Below, piece after piece: positions 1-11,009 of a stretch of 64,000 bases of DNA. Each line of letters begins with the position of its first letter. Positions within the stretch are counted from its first letter, which is position 1. The stretch lies in contig NZ_JAWQJT010000003.1 of NCBI RefSeq assembly GCF_033441515.1, forward strand, positions 992,001 to 1,056,000, read 5' to 3'. The notes under the pieces are model-generated. The model worked only from the letters and a program-made list of their open reading frames with translations. It made no database searches and was not told the DNA's origin. Position numbers and translations under genes: made by a program. This DNA is from Amycolatopsis solani (GTDB lineage Bacteria; Actinomycetota; Actinomycetes; Mycobacteriales; Pseudonocardiaceae).

Positions 1-1
1 G

Positions 2-343
<342 letters not shown>

Positions 344-347
344 CCCG

Positions 348-407
348 AAAGCCGTGAAGGCCTCCTTACCGGCCCTAAGAGCCGGCAAGGAGGCCTTCAC
401 GGCTTTT
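348..407. terminator. Long bidirectional hairpin terminator between convergent genes
   Basis: Two 23-nt arms (351-373 and 381-403, starting GCCGTGAAGGCCTCC) pair with one mismatch around a 7-nt loop. AAA precedes and TTTT follows, so either strand gives a stem plus a U tract. The right edge runs into the stop codon of the convergent flavin monooxygenase gene. It most likely terminates both the protease gene and that gene. Confidence 0.8.
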
Positions 408-1507
408 CAGCGGGTCTTGTCCAACCGGGACAGTGCTTCTTCGTAGCCCGAAACCAGGTCCGCGACGACGTCGGCGACCGGGCGGACCGCGTTCATCCGG
501 CCGACGATCTGCCCGACCGGCATCGACACCACGCTCGGGTCGCCCGCCGCGTGGATCCGGTTGTGGGCGTGGGAAACCAGCAGGTTCTGCAGCGGCATCG
601 GCAACGGCTCGGGCGCGTCCGCCGCGGCCCACGCCTCGGTCCAGCGGGTCTTGAGCAGCCGCGCGGGTTTGCCGGTGTAGATCCGCGTCCGCACGGTGTC
701 CGCCGAGGACGCCGCGACCAGCGCCTGCTGCATCGCCGCCGACTCGCCCATCGTCTGCAGGTACTCCTGCGTGGCCAGCCACATCGAGCCCATCCAGACA
801 CCGGACGCGCCGAGCGCGAGCGCCGCGGCCATCTGGCGGCCGGACCCGATCCCGCCGGCCGCGAGCACCGGCACGTCGACGGCGTCGACGATTTCCGGTA
901 CCAGCACCATGGACGCGATTTCCCCGGTGTGCCCGCCGGCTTCGTAGCCCTGGGCCACCACGAAGTCGACGCCGTTCTCGACGTGCCGGACCGCGTGCTC
1001 GGCCTTGCCGGCCAGCGCCGCCACCGGCACCCCGCGGTCGTGGCACTGGCCGATCACGTCGGCCGGCGGCGAGCCGAGCGCGTTCGCGATCAGCTTGATC
1101 GGGTGGTTGAGCGCGACCTCGACGTGCGAGCGGGCGACCGAGTGCAGCCAGCCGAGCACGCCCGCGCGCTCGTCGGTGTCGTCCGGCAGCGGCGGCACCG
1201 AGAGCTCCTTCAGAACGCGGTCGACGAACTGGCGGTGGCCGTCCGGGATCATCTTGGCCAGGTCGACCTGGGTGCCTTCGGCGGGCACCTTCGCCGGCAT
1301 CACGATGTCGACGCCGTAGGGCTTCCCGCCGGTGTTCTCGTCCATCCAGGTCAGCACCCGGTCGAGCTCGGCGGCGTCGTTGAACCGGACGCAGCCGAGC
1401 ACGCCGAGCCCGCCGGCGCGGCTGAGCGCCGCGGCGACGTGCTCCGACGGGGTGAACCCGATGATCGGCAGGTCGATGCCGAGCCGGTCGCACAGGGGTG
1501 TCCGCAC
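407..1507 (-). CDS. Nitronate monooxygenase / 2-nitropropane dioxygenase-like FMN enzyme
   Basis: The 366-residue protein is a TIM-barrel FMN enzyme of the nitronate monooxygenase family. FMN-phosphate binding elements are clear: QGYEAGGHTG, AAGGIGSGRQ and GASGVWMGS in the second half. The GTG at 1507 is chosen because the protein then begins RTPLCDRLGIDLPIIGF, the normal family start; upstream in-frame sequence overlaps the acyl-CoA ligase gene. It lies 14 nt downstream of that ligase on the same strand, so the two are probably co-transcribed and a role in steroid degradation is plausible. Family members include true nitronate oxidases and reductases of ring degradation such as IpdC. The N-terminal half does not look specifically like IpdC, so the substrate is unknown. 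Confidence 0.85.
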   Translation of the reverse strand: MRTPLCDRLGIDLPIIGFTPSEHVAAALSRAGGLGVLGCVRFNDAAELDRVLTWMDENTGGKPYGVDIVMPAKVPAEGTQVDLAKMIPDGHRQFVDRVLKELSVPPLPDDTDERAGVLGWLHSVARSHVEVALNHPIKLIANALGSPPADVIGQCHDRGVPVAALAGKAEHAVRHVENGVDFVVAQGYEAGGHTGEIASMVLVPEIVDAVDVPVLAAGGIGSGRQMAAALALGASGVWMGSMWLATQEYLQTMGESAAMQQALVAASSADTVRTRIYTGKPARLLKTRWTEAWAAADAPEPLPMPLQNLLVSHAHNRIHAAGDPSVVSMPVGQIVGRMNAVRPVADVVADLVSGYEEALSRLDKTR

Positions 1508-1521
1508 TTCTGGTGTCCTCC

Positions 1522-3138
1522 TCAGACGGGCTGGGCCGTCGCCGGTTCGTGCTCGGCGGCGTAGCGCTGGGCCCACGGGTAGTCCGGCTTGCCGCTGGGC
1601 GAGCGGCCGATCTCGGCGGCCAGCCAGATCGTGCGCGGCACCTTGTACCCGGCGATCTCGCCGCGGACGTGCTCCTCCAGGGAGGTCAGGTCCGGCGCCG
1701 CGCCCTCCCGCAGCTGGACGACGGCGGCGACGCGCTGGCCGAGCCGGTCGTCCGGGACGCCGATGACCAGGGCGTCGAAGACGTCGGGGTGCGACTTCAG
1801 CGCCCCCTCGACCTCCTCGGGGTAGACCTTCTCGCCGCCGGTGTTGACGCACTGGGAGCCGCGGCCGAGCAGGGTGACCGTGCCGTCCTCTTCGTAGCGG
1901 GCGTAGTCGCCCGGGACGACGTACCGGACGCCGCCGACCTCGACGAAGATCTTCTTGCTCTTCTCGGGATCGCCGTAGTAGCCGAGCGGGACGTGCCCGC
2001 GGCGGGCGATCAGGCCGACCGCGCCGGGTGCCGGCTCGACGAGCTTGCCGTCGTCGTCGACCAGGATCGCGTCCTTGCCGAAGCTGACGCGCGGGCCGGC
2101 GCTGTGGTCGGAGTCCTTGCCGACCATGCCGATCCCGGTGAAGCCGCTTTCCGACGAGCCGATGGCGTCGGTGATCACGGCGTTCGGGACCAGTTCGACG
2201 AACTCCTGCTTCACCGACTGCGAGAACAGCGCGGCGTGGCTCGACACGGCGACGAGCGAAGAAGCGTCGTAATCGCCCTCGCGGTAGGCCTCGATCAGCG
2301 GCCGGGCCATCGCGTCACCGACGATCGTGAGGACCTGGACCTTGTTGTCCTGCACGGCTTTCCAGATCTCGTGGGCGTCGAAGCGCGGCACGAACACGAC
2401 CGGGCTGCCGGTGAACAGCGCCCCGAACGCGGCCCATTGCGCGGCGCCGTGGATCAGCGGCGCGGCGGGCAGCCGGGTCAGGCTCCCGGCCTTGCCCTGC
2501 TCGGCGAGCGTCCACTCGTCGGGGATGTACTCGCCGGTGACGAAGTTGATGCCGCCGCCGAGCGCGCGCCAGACGTCCTCCTGCCGCCAGAGCACGCCCT
2601 TCGGGTAGCCCGTGGTGCCGCCGGTGTAGAGGATGTAGAGGTCGTCGTTGCTCCGCTCCTCGAAGTCGCGCTCCGGGCTTTGTGCCGCGAGCGCGGCCTC
2701 GTAATCGACGCCGCCGTAGCTCCCGTAATCGCCGTCCGTGCCGTCGTCGATGACGACAACGTGTTTCAGTTTGGGCGTCTCGGGCAGGACGGCGGCAACT
2801 TTGCCGGAGTAGCTTCTCTCGTGCACGAGCGCGACGAGCTCGGCGTCGGTGAAGAGGTAGACGAGCTCGCCGTGCACGTAGCGGTAGTTGACGTTGACGG
2901 CGATCGCGCGCAGCTTGTACGCCGCGATCATCGCCTCCAAGGCCTCGATCGAGTTGCGGGAATAGACCCCGATGTGGGACCCGCGTCCCACGCCGTGCGC
3001 GGCGAGGTGGTGGGCGAGCCGGTTGGCCCGCGCCTCCAGTTCGGCGAAGGTGACTCGCCGGTCGCCGCACACGACCGCGACGCGCTCCGGCACGGCGTCG
3101 ACGGCGTGCTCCAGAAGATCCGCGATGTTGAGTGCCAC
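1522..3138 (-). CDS. fadD19: Steroid side-chain acyl-CoA ligase, FadD19 type
   Basis: The 538-residue adenylate-forming enzyme would activate a C26/C24 steroid carboxylate to its CoA ester at the start of side-chain beta-oxidation. The P-loop [15 protein letters not shown], the IGSSESGF adenine motif, [17 protein letters not shown] and the C-terminal catalytic Lys in SPSGKPDY are all present. The start [22 protein letters not shown] resembles mycobacterial FadD19 closely. GTG 3138 is preferred, with GAGGGC just upstream. An ATG at 3156 is in frame but lies inside the KstR-like palindrome. It is divergent from echA19, the same arrangement as Rv3515c/Rv3516 in M. tuberculosis. Confidence 0.92.
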   Translation of the reverse strand: MALNIADLLEHAVDAVPERVAVVCGDRRVTFAELEARANRLAHHLAAHGVGRGSHIGVYSRNSIEALEAMIAAYKLRAIAVNVNYRYVHGELVYLFTDAELVALVHERSYSGKVAAVLPETPKLKHVVVIDDGTDGDYGSYGGVDYEAALAAQSPERDFEERSNDDLYILYTGGTTGYPKGVLWRQEDVWRALGGGINFVTGEYIPDEWTLAEQGKAGSLTRLPAAPLIHGAAQWAAFGALFTGSPVVFVPRFDAHEIWKAVQDNKVQVLTIVGDAMARPLIEAYREGDYDASSLVAVSSHAALFSQSVKQEFVELVPNAVITDAIGSSESGFTGIGMVGKDSDHSAGPRVSFGKDAILVDDDGKLVEPAPGAVGLIARRGHVPLGYYGDPEKSKKIFVEVGGVRYVVPGDYARYEEDGTVTLLGRGSQCVNTGGEKVYPEEVEGALKSHPDVFDALVIGVPDDRLGQRVAAVVQLREGAAPDLTSLEEHVRGEIAGYKVPRTIWLAAEIGRSPSGKPDYPWAQRYAAEHEPATAQPV

Positions 3139-3148
3139 GCCCTCAAAG

Positions 3149-3162
3149 TAGAACATGTTATC
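3149..3162. promoter_or_regulatory. KstR-type operator between fadD19 and echA19
   Basis: The sequence TAGAACATGTTATC matches the KstR pattern TAGAAC-N2-GTTCTA with two changes in the right half. It sits in the 62-nt gap between the divergent fadD19 and echA19 starts and could control both. Assignment rests on motif similarity and gene content. Confidence 0.75.
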
Positions 3163-3200
3163 GTTCTGGGCAATGGCACTGCTCCTTCAGGAGGTCTTCC

Positions 3201-3989
3201 GTGGGTGAACCGCACGCGCTGGTGTCGCAAGAGGGGCAGACCCTCGTCGTCACGATGAACCGGCCCGAGGCGCGCAACGCGATCACCGGCGAGATGATGT
3301 CGATCATGGCCGAGGCCTGGGACCGGGTCGATTCGGACGACTCGATCCGCAGCTGCGTCCTGACCGGCGCCGGCGGCGCGTTCTGCGCGGGCGCGGACCT
3401 GAAGTCGATGTCCCGGAACTCCCCCTCGGAGTCGTTCGCGTCGGGCAAGTTCGACCCTTCGCGGATCCCCGGCCTCCTGAAGGGCCGCCGCCTGACCAAG
3501 CCGCTGATCGCGGCGGTCGAGGGCCCGGCGATCGCGGGCGGCACGGAGATCCTCCAGGGCACGGACATCCGGGTGGCGGGCGAGTCGGCCCGATTCGGGG
3601 TGTCGGAGGCCCGCTGGGGCCTGTTCCCGATGGGCGGCTCGGCGGTGCGCCTGCCGCGCCAGATCCCGTACACGATCGCGGCGGACATCCTGCTGACCGG
3701 ACGTCATCTTTCCGCTTCGGAAGCCCTGGCGATCGGGCTGATCGGCCACGTCGTGCCGGACGGCTCCGCGCTCTCGAAGGCCCTGGAGCTGGCGTCGCTG
3801 GTGAACGCGAACGGACCGGTCGCGGTGCGCGCGATCCTGCGGACGATCCGCGACACCGAGGGGCTCCACGAGGAGGAGGCCTTCAAGCTCGACTCGCAGT
3901 ACGGCATCGAGGTCTTCGCGTCGGAGGACGCCAAGGAGGGGCCGCGGGCGTTCAGCGAGAAGCGCAAGCCCGAGTTCCGCGGCCACTGA
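3201..3989 (+). CDS. echA19: Enoyl-CoA hydratase of the steroid side chain, EchA19 type
   Basis: The 262-residue crotonase-fold enzyme would hydrate the enoyl-CoA steroid formed during side-chain beta-oxidation. Oxyanion-hole segments are visible in [12 protein letters not shown] and [11 protein letters not shown], and the active-site region reads [24 protein letters not shown] 3201 is chosen for the SD sequence AGGAGG six bases upstream (3189-3194) and because it gives the family's usual length. The position opposite fadD19 and shared regulation by the KstR-like site support the EchA19 assignment. A KstR-like palindrome and the DUF35/ltp genes follow 45 nt downstream. Confidence 0.9.
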   Translation: MGEPHALVSQEGQTLVVTMNRPEARNAITGEMMSIMAEAWDRVDSDDSIRSCVLTGAGGAFCAGADLKSMSRNSPSESFASGKFDPSRIPGLLKGRRLTKPLIAAVEGPAIAGGTEILQGTDIRVAGESARFGVSEARWGLFPMGGSAVRLPRQIPYTIAADILLTGRHLSASEALAIGLIGHVVPDGSALSKALELASLVNANGPVAVRAILRTIRDTEGLHEEEAFKLDSQYGIEVFASEDAKEGPRAFSEKRKPEFRGH

Positions 3990-4034
3990 CCGAGAACGCG
4001 TTCCACCCATTTCAGACCACCGCGTGGAGGAACC

Positions 4035-5048
4035 TTGTCGGTAGAACAAGAACATGTTTCACTCATGGACGTGACCGAGACACCACTGGCGGCACCCCTC
4101 AACGTCGGTTTCGACTACACGCGCTCCACCGGGCCCGTCCTCGGCCGGTTCGTCAACGGGCTGCGTGAGCGCCGCATCGAAGGCATCCGGGGCAGCGACG
4201 GCCGCGTGCACGTTCCGCCCGTCGAGTACGACCCCGTGACCGCCGAGCAGCTCGGCGAGTTCGTGCCGGTCGGCGAGGAAGGCACCGTCGTCTCCTGGTC
4301 GTGGTGCCCCGAGCCGCTCGACGGGCAGCCGCTGAGCCGGCCGTTCGCCTGGGCGCTGGTCAAGTTGGACGGGGCCGACACCGCCCTGCTGCACGCCGTG
4401 GACGCCGGGTCGCCGGAGAACATCCACAGTGGACAGCGGGTGCGGGTGCGCTGGGCCGAAGACACCGTCGGGCACATCCGGGACATCGCCTACTTCCTGC
4501 CGGTGGACGCCGCGGACACCGCGCCGACCGAGGCCGCTCCCCCGGTCGCCGAGCGCGAGGAGGGCGCGCCGGTCAGCGTCGTCATCACGCCGGTGCACCT
4601 GAAGTACATGCACTCCGCGTCGCCCGAGGAAAGCCGGTACCTGCGCGGGCTCGCCGAGGGCAAGCTGATCGGCCAGCGCTGCCCCGCCTGCGAAAAGGTC
4701 TACATCCCGCCGCGCGGCGCCTGCCCGACCGACGGCGTGCCGACCACCGAAGAGGTCGAGCTCCCCGACACCGGCATCGTGACGACGTTCTGCATCGTCA
4801 ACGTCCCGTTCCTCGGCCAGCGGCTCAAGCCGCCCTACGTCGCCGCGTACATCCTGCTCGACGGCGCGGACATCGCGTTCCTGCACCTCGTGCTGGGCTG
4901 CGACGCGCAGGACGTCAAGATGGGGATGCGCGTGCGGGCGTCCTGGAAGCCCCGCGACGAGTGGTGGACGTCGCTGGAGAACATCAGCCACTTCGAGCCG
5001 ACCGGCGAGCCGGACGCGGCCTACGAATCCTTCGCCCACCACCTGTGA
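4035..5048 (+). CDS. Double DUF35 (zinc ribbon/OB-fold) protein, Rv3521-like aldolase partner
   Basis: The 337-residue protein has two OB-fold modules. A zinc ribbon, CPACEKVYIPPRGACP (C-x2-C-x10-C), precedes the second OB fold, the usual acyl-CoA-associated DUF35 layout. DUF35 proteins pair with thiolase-like Ltp enzymes to form steroid aldolases, and this gene is followed at once by two such thiolases, as in Rv3521-Rv3522-Rv3523. It probably supplies the non-catalytic subunit of a retro-aldolase. The start is uncertain: TTG 4035 has GGAGG four bases upstream, whereas ATG 4065 lies just after a KstR-like palindrome and lacks a clear SD. Confidence 0.85.
   Translation: MSVEQEHVSLMDVTETPLAAPLNVGFDYTRSTGPVLGRFVNGLRERRIEGIRGSDGRVHVPPVEYDPVTAEQLGEFVPVGEEGTVVSWSWCPEPLDGQPLSRPFAWALVKLDGADTALLHAVDAGSPENIHSGQRVRVRWAEDTVGHIRDIAYFLPVDAADTAPTEAAPPVAEREEGAPVSVVITPVHLKYMHSASPEESRYLRGLAEGKLIGQRCPACEKVYIPPRGACPTDGVPTTEEVELPDTGIVTTFCIVNVPFLGQRLKPPYVAAYILLDGADIAFLHLVLGCDAQDVKMGMRVRASWKPRDEWWTSLENISHFEPTGEPDAAYESFAHHL
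4048..4061. promoter_or_regulatory. KstR-type operator upstream of or within the start of the DUF35 gene
   Basis: AAGAACATGTTTCA is a near-match to the KstR palindrome, preceded by another half-site TAGAAC at 4042. It lies between the two candidate starts (TTG 4035, ATG 4065) of the DUF35 gene and would control the DUF35-ltp4-ltp3 operon. Confidence 0.6.
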
Positions 5049-5055
5049 GGTCCTG

Positions 5056-6065
5056 ATGCCAGACGTCGCCATCGCGGGCTTCGCCAAGGCCCCCAACGTC
5101 CGGGAGACGCCAGGGACCACCAACGGCGTCGAAATGCTCGTCCCCATCTTCGCCGAGGTCTTCGAGAAGACCGGGTTGTCCAAACAGGACATCGGGTTCT
5201 GGTGCTCCGGTTCGTCGGACTACCTGGCCGGGCGCGCGTTCTCGTTCATCGCCGCGGTCGACGCGATCGGCGCGTTCCCGCCGATCCACGAGTCCCACGT
5301 CGAAATGGACGCCGCCTGGGCGCTCTACGAAGCCTGGCTGAAGATCAGGATGGGCGAGGTCGAGACCGCGCTCGTCTACGGCTTCGGCAAGTCCAGCGCC
5401 GGCCAGTTGCGCCGGGTGCTCGCCCTGCAGCTCGACCCCTACGTCGTCACGCCGCTGTGGCCGGACTCGGTCTCGATCGCCGGGATCCAGGCGCGGCTGG
5501 GTCTGGAGGCCGGACTGTGGTCCGAAAAGGACCTCGCCGAGGTGGCTGCCCGCGGTACCGGCAAGGACGTGGGCGAACTCCTGGACGCGCCCTACCTCGC
5601 GGATCCGTTGCGCCGGCACGACATCGCGCCGGTCACCGACGGCGCGGCCGTGGTCATCCTGTCCACTGTGGAACGGGCGCGGGACATCGTCGACCACCCC
5701 GCCGTGATCAGCGGCATCGAGCACCGGGTGGACTCCCCCGTGCTCGGCGCCCGCGACCTGACGCGCTCGCCGTCCACCGAAGCGGCGGCGAAGGCCCTCG
5801 ACCTCGACGGCGCCGACCTCGCCGAGCTGCACGCGCCGTTCACGCACCAGGAGCTGATCCTGCGGGCCGCGCTCGGGCTCGGCGACGGCGTCGAGGTCAA
5901 CCCGTCCGGGGGCGCGCTGGCCGCGAACCCGATGTTCTCCGCCGGGCTCGCCCGCATCGGCGAGGCCGCCGCCCGGATCCACCGCGGCGAATCCCGCAAG
6001 GCCGTGGCCCACGCGACGAGCGGACCAGCCCTGCAACAGAACCTGGTGACCGTGCTGGAGGCCCG

Positions 6066-6069
<4 letters not shown>
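5056..6069 (+). CDS. ltp4: Thiolase-like lipid-transfer protein, Ltp4 type (putative steroid aldolase)
   Basis: The 337-residue thiolase-fold protein belongs to the SCP-x/Ltp group that lost the classic thiolase Cys and acts as a retro-aldolase on steroid-CoA thioesters. It is short for a thiolase (about 390), like Rv3522. The family C-terminal glycine motif NPSGGALAANPMFSAGLARIGEA is present, and HAPFTHQE replaces the usual NEAFA. It sits 7 nt after the DUF35 gene and overlaps ltp3 by ATGA, so the three proteins are probably made together. Whether it is catalytic or structural beside Ltp3 cannot be told from sequence. Confidence 0.85.
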
Positions 6070-7232
<1,163 letters not shown>

Positions 7233-7287
7233 CTTTCATAGGGAAAGTTCCGCTTTGCCGCGCAAAGTGGAACTTTCCCTATGAAAG
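7233..7287. terminator. 25-bp hairpin between convergent ltp3 and BrkB genes
   Basis: Arms 7233-7257 and 7263-7287 (beginning CTTTCATAGGGAAAGTTCC) pair over 25 bp with one G-T wobble around a 5-nt loop. The element starts at the first base after the ltp3 stop and ends 8 nt before the convergent gene's stop codon. Each arm contains its own small dyad, GGAAAGTTCC. Confidence 0.8.
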
Positions 7288-7295
7288 TGGCGGGG

Positions 7296-8321
7296 TCAGC
7301 GGCGGGAGCGGCGCCAGCGGAGTGCGAGCAGGGTGCCGGCGACGCCGGTGAGCACGCCGACCGTGGCCGGCACCGCGATCGGCGGGTCCACCACGACCAC
7401 CGGGTTCAGTACCACCGGCGCGGGCGGCTGGACCGGCTTCGGCGGCGCGTCGGAGCCGGTCGCCGTCCACGCCGTCACGTACACCAGCAGCCTCGCCACC
7501 AGCGAGATGAAGAAGATGAGGCCGATCACCGAGCCGAACGCGATGCCGGTCGGCGAGTCGCCGATCAGCCGGAGGTAGAAGCCGCCGGCCAGCTTGAGCG
7601 CCTCGAACCCGACGGCCAGCGCGATCGCGCCGCGCACCGCGCTGCGCACGCCCACCTTCTGCCGCGGCAGCCGCGTGAGCACCCACAGGAACACCAGCCA
7701 GTCGGCGGCCAGCGACAGCGGCACCGAGGACGCGGACACGAGCTGGTGCCCCCAGCTCGTGTCGTCCAGGCCCGCCAGCCGCAGCAGGTAGCTGCCGAGC
7801 GCGGTGCCGGAGAGGGTGAGCGTGAAGGACACCAGCAGCGCCGCGCTCAGGCCGGCCAGCGCGAGCAGGTCGACGACGATGAGCCGCAGCAACGGCTGGT
7901 CGGAGCGGTTCTGCCCCCACAGCGCGGTCAGCGAGTCCCGCAGCGCGTTCATCCAGTTCCAGCCCGAGTAGAGGCCGATCACCAGGCCGAAGGCGCCGAC
8001 GCTCGTCCGCTGCTCGACGAACCCGGTGAGCAGGTCGGTGGCCTTGTCGCCGAGCCCGCCGGGCAGCGTCGAGACGATCGCGTGGACCATCGTGTCGAGC
8101 AGGTGCGGCTGGCTGGCCAGCACGAACCCGGCGACCGACGAGGCGACCATCAGCAGCGGCACGAGCGACAGCAGGCTGAAGTAGGTGATCGAGGCGACGT
8201 AGTGGTAGCCGCCGCACTCGATGTAGCGGTTGGTCGCGCGGGCGATGTGGTCCAGCCACCGGTACCGGGCGCGCGCCCGGGCCCAGGGACTCGGGGTCTT
8301 GGGCGAACTGTTCACTGACAC
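7296..8321 (-). CDS. YihY/BrkB family inner-membrane protein
   Basis: The 341-residue protein has the hallmarks of the YihY/BrkB family: a cytoplasmic N-terminus, the early segment GGYHYVASITYFSLLSLVPLLMV, and about six hydrophobic helices followed by a Pro-rich linker. A last membrane helix ends in a basic RWRRSRR tail. Its function is not established in the family; it has been annotated as a ribonuclease BN or virulence factor without firm support. GTG 8321 is used; GTG 8315 is an alternative. It lies 60 nt downstream of the transglutaminase-like gene on the same strand and may be co-transcribed. Confidence 0.85.
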   Translation of the reverse strand: MSVNSSPKTPSPWARARARYRWLDHIARATNRYIECGGYHYVASITYFSLLSLVPLLMVASSVAGFVLASQPHLLDTMVHAIVSTLPGGLGDKATDLLTGFVEQRTSVGAFGLVIGLYSGWNWMNALRDSLTALWGQNRSDQPLLRLIVVDLLALAGLSAALLVSFTLTLSGTALGSYLLRLAGLDDTSWGHQLVSASSVPLSLAADWLVFLWVLTRLPRQKVGVRSAVRGAIALAVGFEALKLAGGFYLRLIGDSPTGIAFGSVIGLIFFISLVARLLVYVTAWTATGSDAPPKPVQPPAPVVLNPVVVVDPPIAVPATVGVLTGVAGTLLALRWRRSRR

Positions 8322-8381
8322 TGTCTACCCAGCCGGGGGCCTCCTCGCGCGGGCAACACGCGGATTCGCCACCCGAGTGGC

Positions 8382-9173
8382 TCAGCCGAGGGCGACCAGG
8401 TCGGTCCACCGGTCCTCGGGCAGCGCCGCGTCCGTCGTCGCGAACACCGTGCTGCCCAGGAAGTCCAGTTCGCAGCCGAGGGTGGCGAGGAAGGACGTGT
8501 CCGCGGCGTCGCGGCCGGTGGAGATGCGGAGCATGGTCTGGCGCGGCGCGAGGTGGGTGGCGTCGAAGACGTACCAGCGCCCGGCGATGCCCGCCTCGAA
8601 GACGGCGTGGAAGTCCATCGGCGAAAGTCCGGGCGCGTAGACGCCGACGTAGCGCGCGGGGATGTCGAGGACCCGGCACAGCGAGATGCAGACGTGCGCG
8701 AAGTCGCGGCAGACGCCGGCGCCGGCCAGCAGGGTGTCGATCGCGTCGTCGGTCGGCCGGCCCGAGCCGACCACATAGGACAGTCGCTCGTGGACGAACC
8801 GGACGATCGCGTCGACCTGCTTCTTGGTGCTCTTCAAGGCGAACAGCTCCGGCGGCACCAGCCCGGCGATCCGGTCGGACGGGCAGTACCGGCTCGGCCG
8901 GGTGAACACGGCGGCGTCGGCGAGCGTGACGCGCTCGGGTTCGGACTCCCCCAGCACGCGCTCGGCGTGGTAGGCGACCCGGTGCTCCCCGACGGGCAGC
9001 TCGAACACCTCGGCCCGGGTCCCGTGCTCGAACTCGACGGGCTCACCATCCCCGTGCCAGGACACGGTCAGCTCATCGGTGTCGGCCCGCGCCGCGGCGA
9101 CCGAGATCGCCGCGGGCCCGGGTTCGGTGACGCGGAAGGAGAATTCGACGTCGACGGTCGCTCGCGGGGCCAT
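8382..9173 (-). CDS. Transglutaminase-like (cysteine protease fold) protein
   Basis: The 263-residue protein has an N-terminal beta-rich region (about 1-115) and a transglutaminase-like core. The triad is visible: Cys in AGAGVCRDFAHVCIS, His in PMDFHAVFEAG and Asp in WYVFDATH. Bacterial members act as proteases or amidases, and no signal peptide is seen, so it is probably cytoplasmic. It is divergent from the hydrolase gene at 9209 with a 35-nt gap. Its substrate is unknown. Confidence 0.87.
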   Translation of the reverse strand: MAPRATVDVEFSFRVTEPGPAAISVAAARADTDELTVSWHGDGEPVEFEHGTRAEVFELPVGEHRVAYHAERVLGESEPERVTLADAAVFTRPSRYCPSDRIAGLVPPELFALKSTKKQVDAIVRFVHERLSYVVGSGRPTDDAIDTLLAGAGVCRDFAHVCISLCRVLDIPARYVGVYAPGLSPMDFHAVFEAGIAGRWYVFDATHLAPRQTMLRISTGRDAADTSFLATLGCELDFLGSTVFATTDAALPEDRWTDLVALG

Positions 9174-9208
9174 CGGGTCATGATGCCACCGTTTGGCACG
9201 ATGGCCGG

Positions 9209-9790
9209 GTGAGCGACGTCGTGGTGTTCCACTCCGTACTGGGGCTGCGGCCCGTCGAACTCGGCTTCGCCGCGCGGCTGCGGGCGGCCGGGCACCACGT
9301 CACCACCCCGGACCTCTACGCCGGCCGCACCGCCTCGACGCTGGACGCCGGCTTCGCGCTGATGGCCGCCATCGGCTGGGAGACGATCACCCGCCGGGCC
9401 CGCGACGCGGTGCGCGACCTCCCCGGGGAGACCGTGCTGGCGGGCGTGTCGATGGGGGCCGGCGTGGTCCAGAGCGTGCTGCCGCACCGGCCGGGCACCG
9501 CCGGGGTCCTGCTGCTGCACGCGGTGGGCGCGCTGCCCGCCGGAACCCGCGCCGGCCTGCCCGCCGAAGTGCACGTCGCCGACCCGGACCCGATCGCGCC
9601 GCCGGCGCAGGTGGCGGCGTGGCTCGCGGCCGCGACGCGGCTCGGCGCCGAGGCCCGGGTGTTCACCTACCCGGGCGTCAGCCACTTCTACACCGACGCG
9701 GACGGCCCCGGCTTCGACCCGGCCGCGGCCGCGCTCACCTGGGAGCGCGGCCTCGACTTCGTCAGGCGTAGCGCACCGGGTAGTGCTTGA
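9209..9790 (+). CDS. Dienelactone hydrolase family alpha/beta protein
   Basis: The 193-residue protein is a minimal alpha/beta hydrolase of the dienelactone hydrolase family. The nucleophile elbow is GVSMGAG, with Ser where classical dienelactone hydrolases have Cys. The acid is probably in VADPDPIAPP and the base is His in PGVSHFYTD. Similar small DLH proteins are common in actinobacteria without known substrate. GTG 9209 starts a protein whose first strand (DVVVFHSVLG) fits the fold. Its 3' end overlaps the convergent cyp125 gene by 29 bp. Confidence 0.8.
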   Translation: MSDVVVFHSVLGLRPVELGFAARLRAAGHHVTTPDLYAGRTASTLDAGFALMAAIGWETITRRARDAVRDLPGETVLAGVSMGAGVVQSVLPHRPGTAGVLLLHAVGALPAGTRAGLPAEVHVADPDPIAPPAQVAAWLAAATRLGAEARVFTYPGVSHFYTDADGPGFDPAAAALTWERGLDFVRRSAPGSA

Positions 9791-10988
9791 TCCCGTTGAG
9801 CCAGCTCGACCGCAACCGCACCGGGGGCGCCGCCTCCGTGATGCCCGGCAGCACGTCGGCGATCGCGTTGAAGATCAGGTCGATCTCCAGGCGGGCCAGG
9901 TTCGCGCCGATGCAGTAGTGCGAACCCGTGCCGCCGAAGCCGACGTGCGGGTTGTCTTCGCGGAGGATGTCGAACTTCTCCGGGTCGTCGAAGACCTCGT
10001 GGTCGAAGTTGGCCGAGCTGTAGAACATGCCGACGCGGTCGCCCTGGCGGATCTGCGCGCCGCCGAGCTCGGTGTCGCGCGTGGCGGTGCGCTGGAAGGC
10101 GACCACCGGGGTGGCCCAGCGGACGATCTCGTCCGGCGCCGTCTTCGGCCGCTGCTCCTTGAACAGCTCCCACTGGTCCGGGTGGTCCAGGAGCGCCTTC
10201 ATGCCGTGGGTGATGGCGTTGCGCGTCGTCTCGTTGCCGGCCACGGCGAGCAGGATGACGAAGAAGCCGAACTCGTCCGAGCCGAGCGCTTCGCCGTCGA
10301 CGTCGGCCTGGATCAGCTTCGTGACGATGTCGTCCATCGGGCACTTGCGGCGGTCCTCGGCCATGTTCCACGCGTAGCCGATGAGCTGCGTGGACGCCTC
10401 CAGCGGCGCGACCTCGTACTCCGGGTCGTCGTAGGCGACCATCTGGTTGGACCAGTCGAAGATCTTGAGCCGGTCCTCCTGCGGGATGCCGATCAGCTCG
10501 GCGATGGCCTGCAGGGGCAGCTCGCACGCGACGTCGGTGACGAAGTCGCCGGTCCCCTTCTTGCGGGCCTCGTGGGCGATCCGTTCCGCGCGGTCGCGCA
10601 GGGTGTCCTCGAGCTTCGAGATCGAGCGCGGGGTGAAGCCCTTCGACACGATCCGCCGCAGCTTGGTGTGCTGCGGCGCGTCCATGTTGAGCAGCACCAG
10701 GCGGTTGGCGTCGAGGTTGTCCTCGGTCATGTTCTCGTCGAAGCGGATGATGGCGGTCTTTTCCCGCGACGAGTACAGCGTGCTGTCTCGGGAGACCTCC
10801 TTGACGTCCGCGTGGCGCGAGACGACCCAGTAGCCGTCGTCGCGGAAGCCCGCGGTGTTGTGCTTCTGGGGGTTCCACCACACCGGTGCCGTCCGCCGCA
10901 GCTCGGCGAACTCGTCCACCGGTAGTCGTTGCGCCAGGAGATCGGGATCGGTGAAGTCGAACCCTGCCGGGATGAGCGGAGCGGCCAC
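9762..10988 (-). CDS. cyp125: Cytochrome P450 CYP125, steroid C26/C27 monooxygenase
   Basis: The 408-residue P450 would oxidise the terminal methyl of cholesterol/cholestenone to the carboxylate, the entry step of side-chain degradation. The I-helix motif is AGNETTR (residues 250-256), the ExxR pair is E287/R290 and the haem loop is FGGTGSHYCIGANLARLE with Cys359. GTG 10988 is chosen because GGGAGG lies just upstream; an in-frame ATG at 11039 would place the KstR palindrome inside the coding region. It is divergent from fadA5, as Rv3545c/Rv3546 are in M. tuberculosis, but it is not followed by fadE28 here. Confidence 0.93.
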   Translation of the reverse strand: MAAPLIPAGFDFTDPDLLAQRLPVDEFAELRRTAPVWWNPQKHNTAGFRDDGYWVVSRHADVKEVSRDSTLYSSREKTAIIRFDENMTEDNLDANRLVLLNMDAPQHTKLRRIVSKGFTPRSISKLEDTLRDRAERIAHEARKKGTGDFVTDVACELPLQAIAELIGIPQEDRLKIFDWSNQMVAYDDPEYEVAPLEASTQLIGYAWNMAEDRRKCPMDDIVTKLIQADVDGEALGSDEFGFFVILLAVAGNETTRNAITHGMKALLDHPDQWELFKEQRPKTAPDEIVRWATPVVAFQRTATRDTELGGAQIRQGDRVGMFYSSANFDHEVFDDPEKFDILREDNPHVGFGGTGSHYCIGANLARLEIDLIFNAIADVLPGITEAAPPVRLRSSWLNGIKHYPVRYA

Positions 10989-11009
10989 GTTGCCTCCCAC
11001 GGTTCGGCT

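Noticed and set aside
407..1507. Naming the flavin monooxygenase IpdC because it lies beside fadD19
   Set aside because: Only the general FMN-binding motifs are shared with IpdC; the N-terminal half differs and the other HIP-degradation genes are absent.
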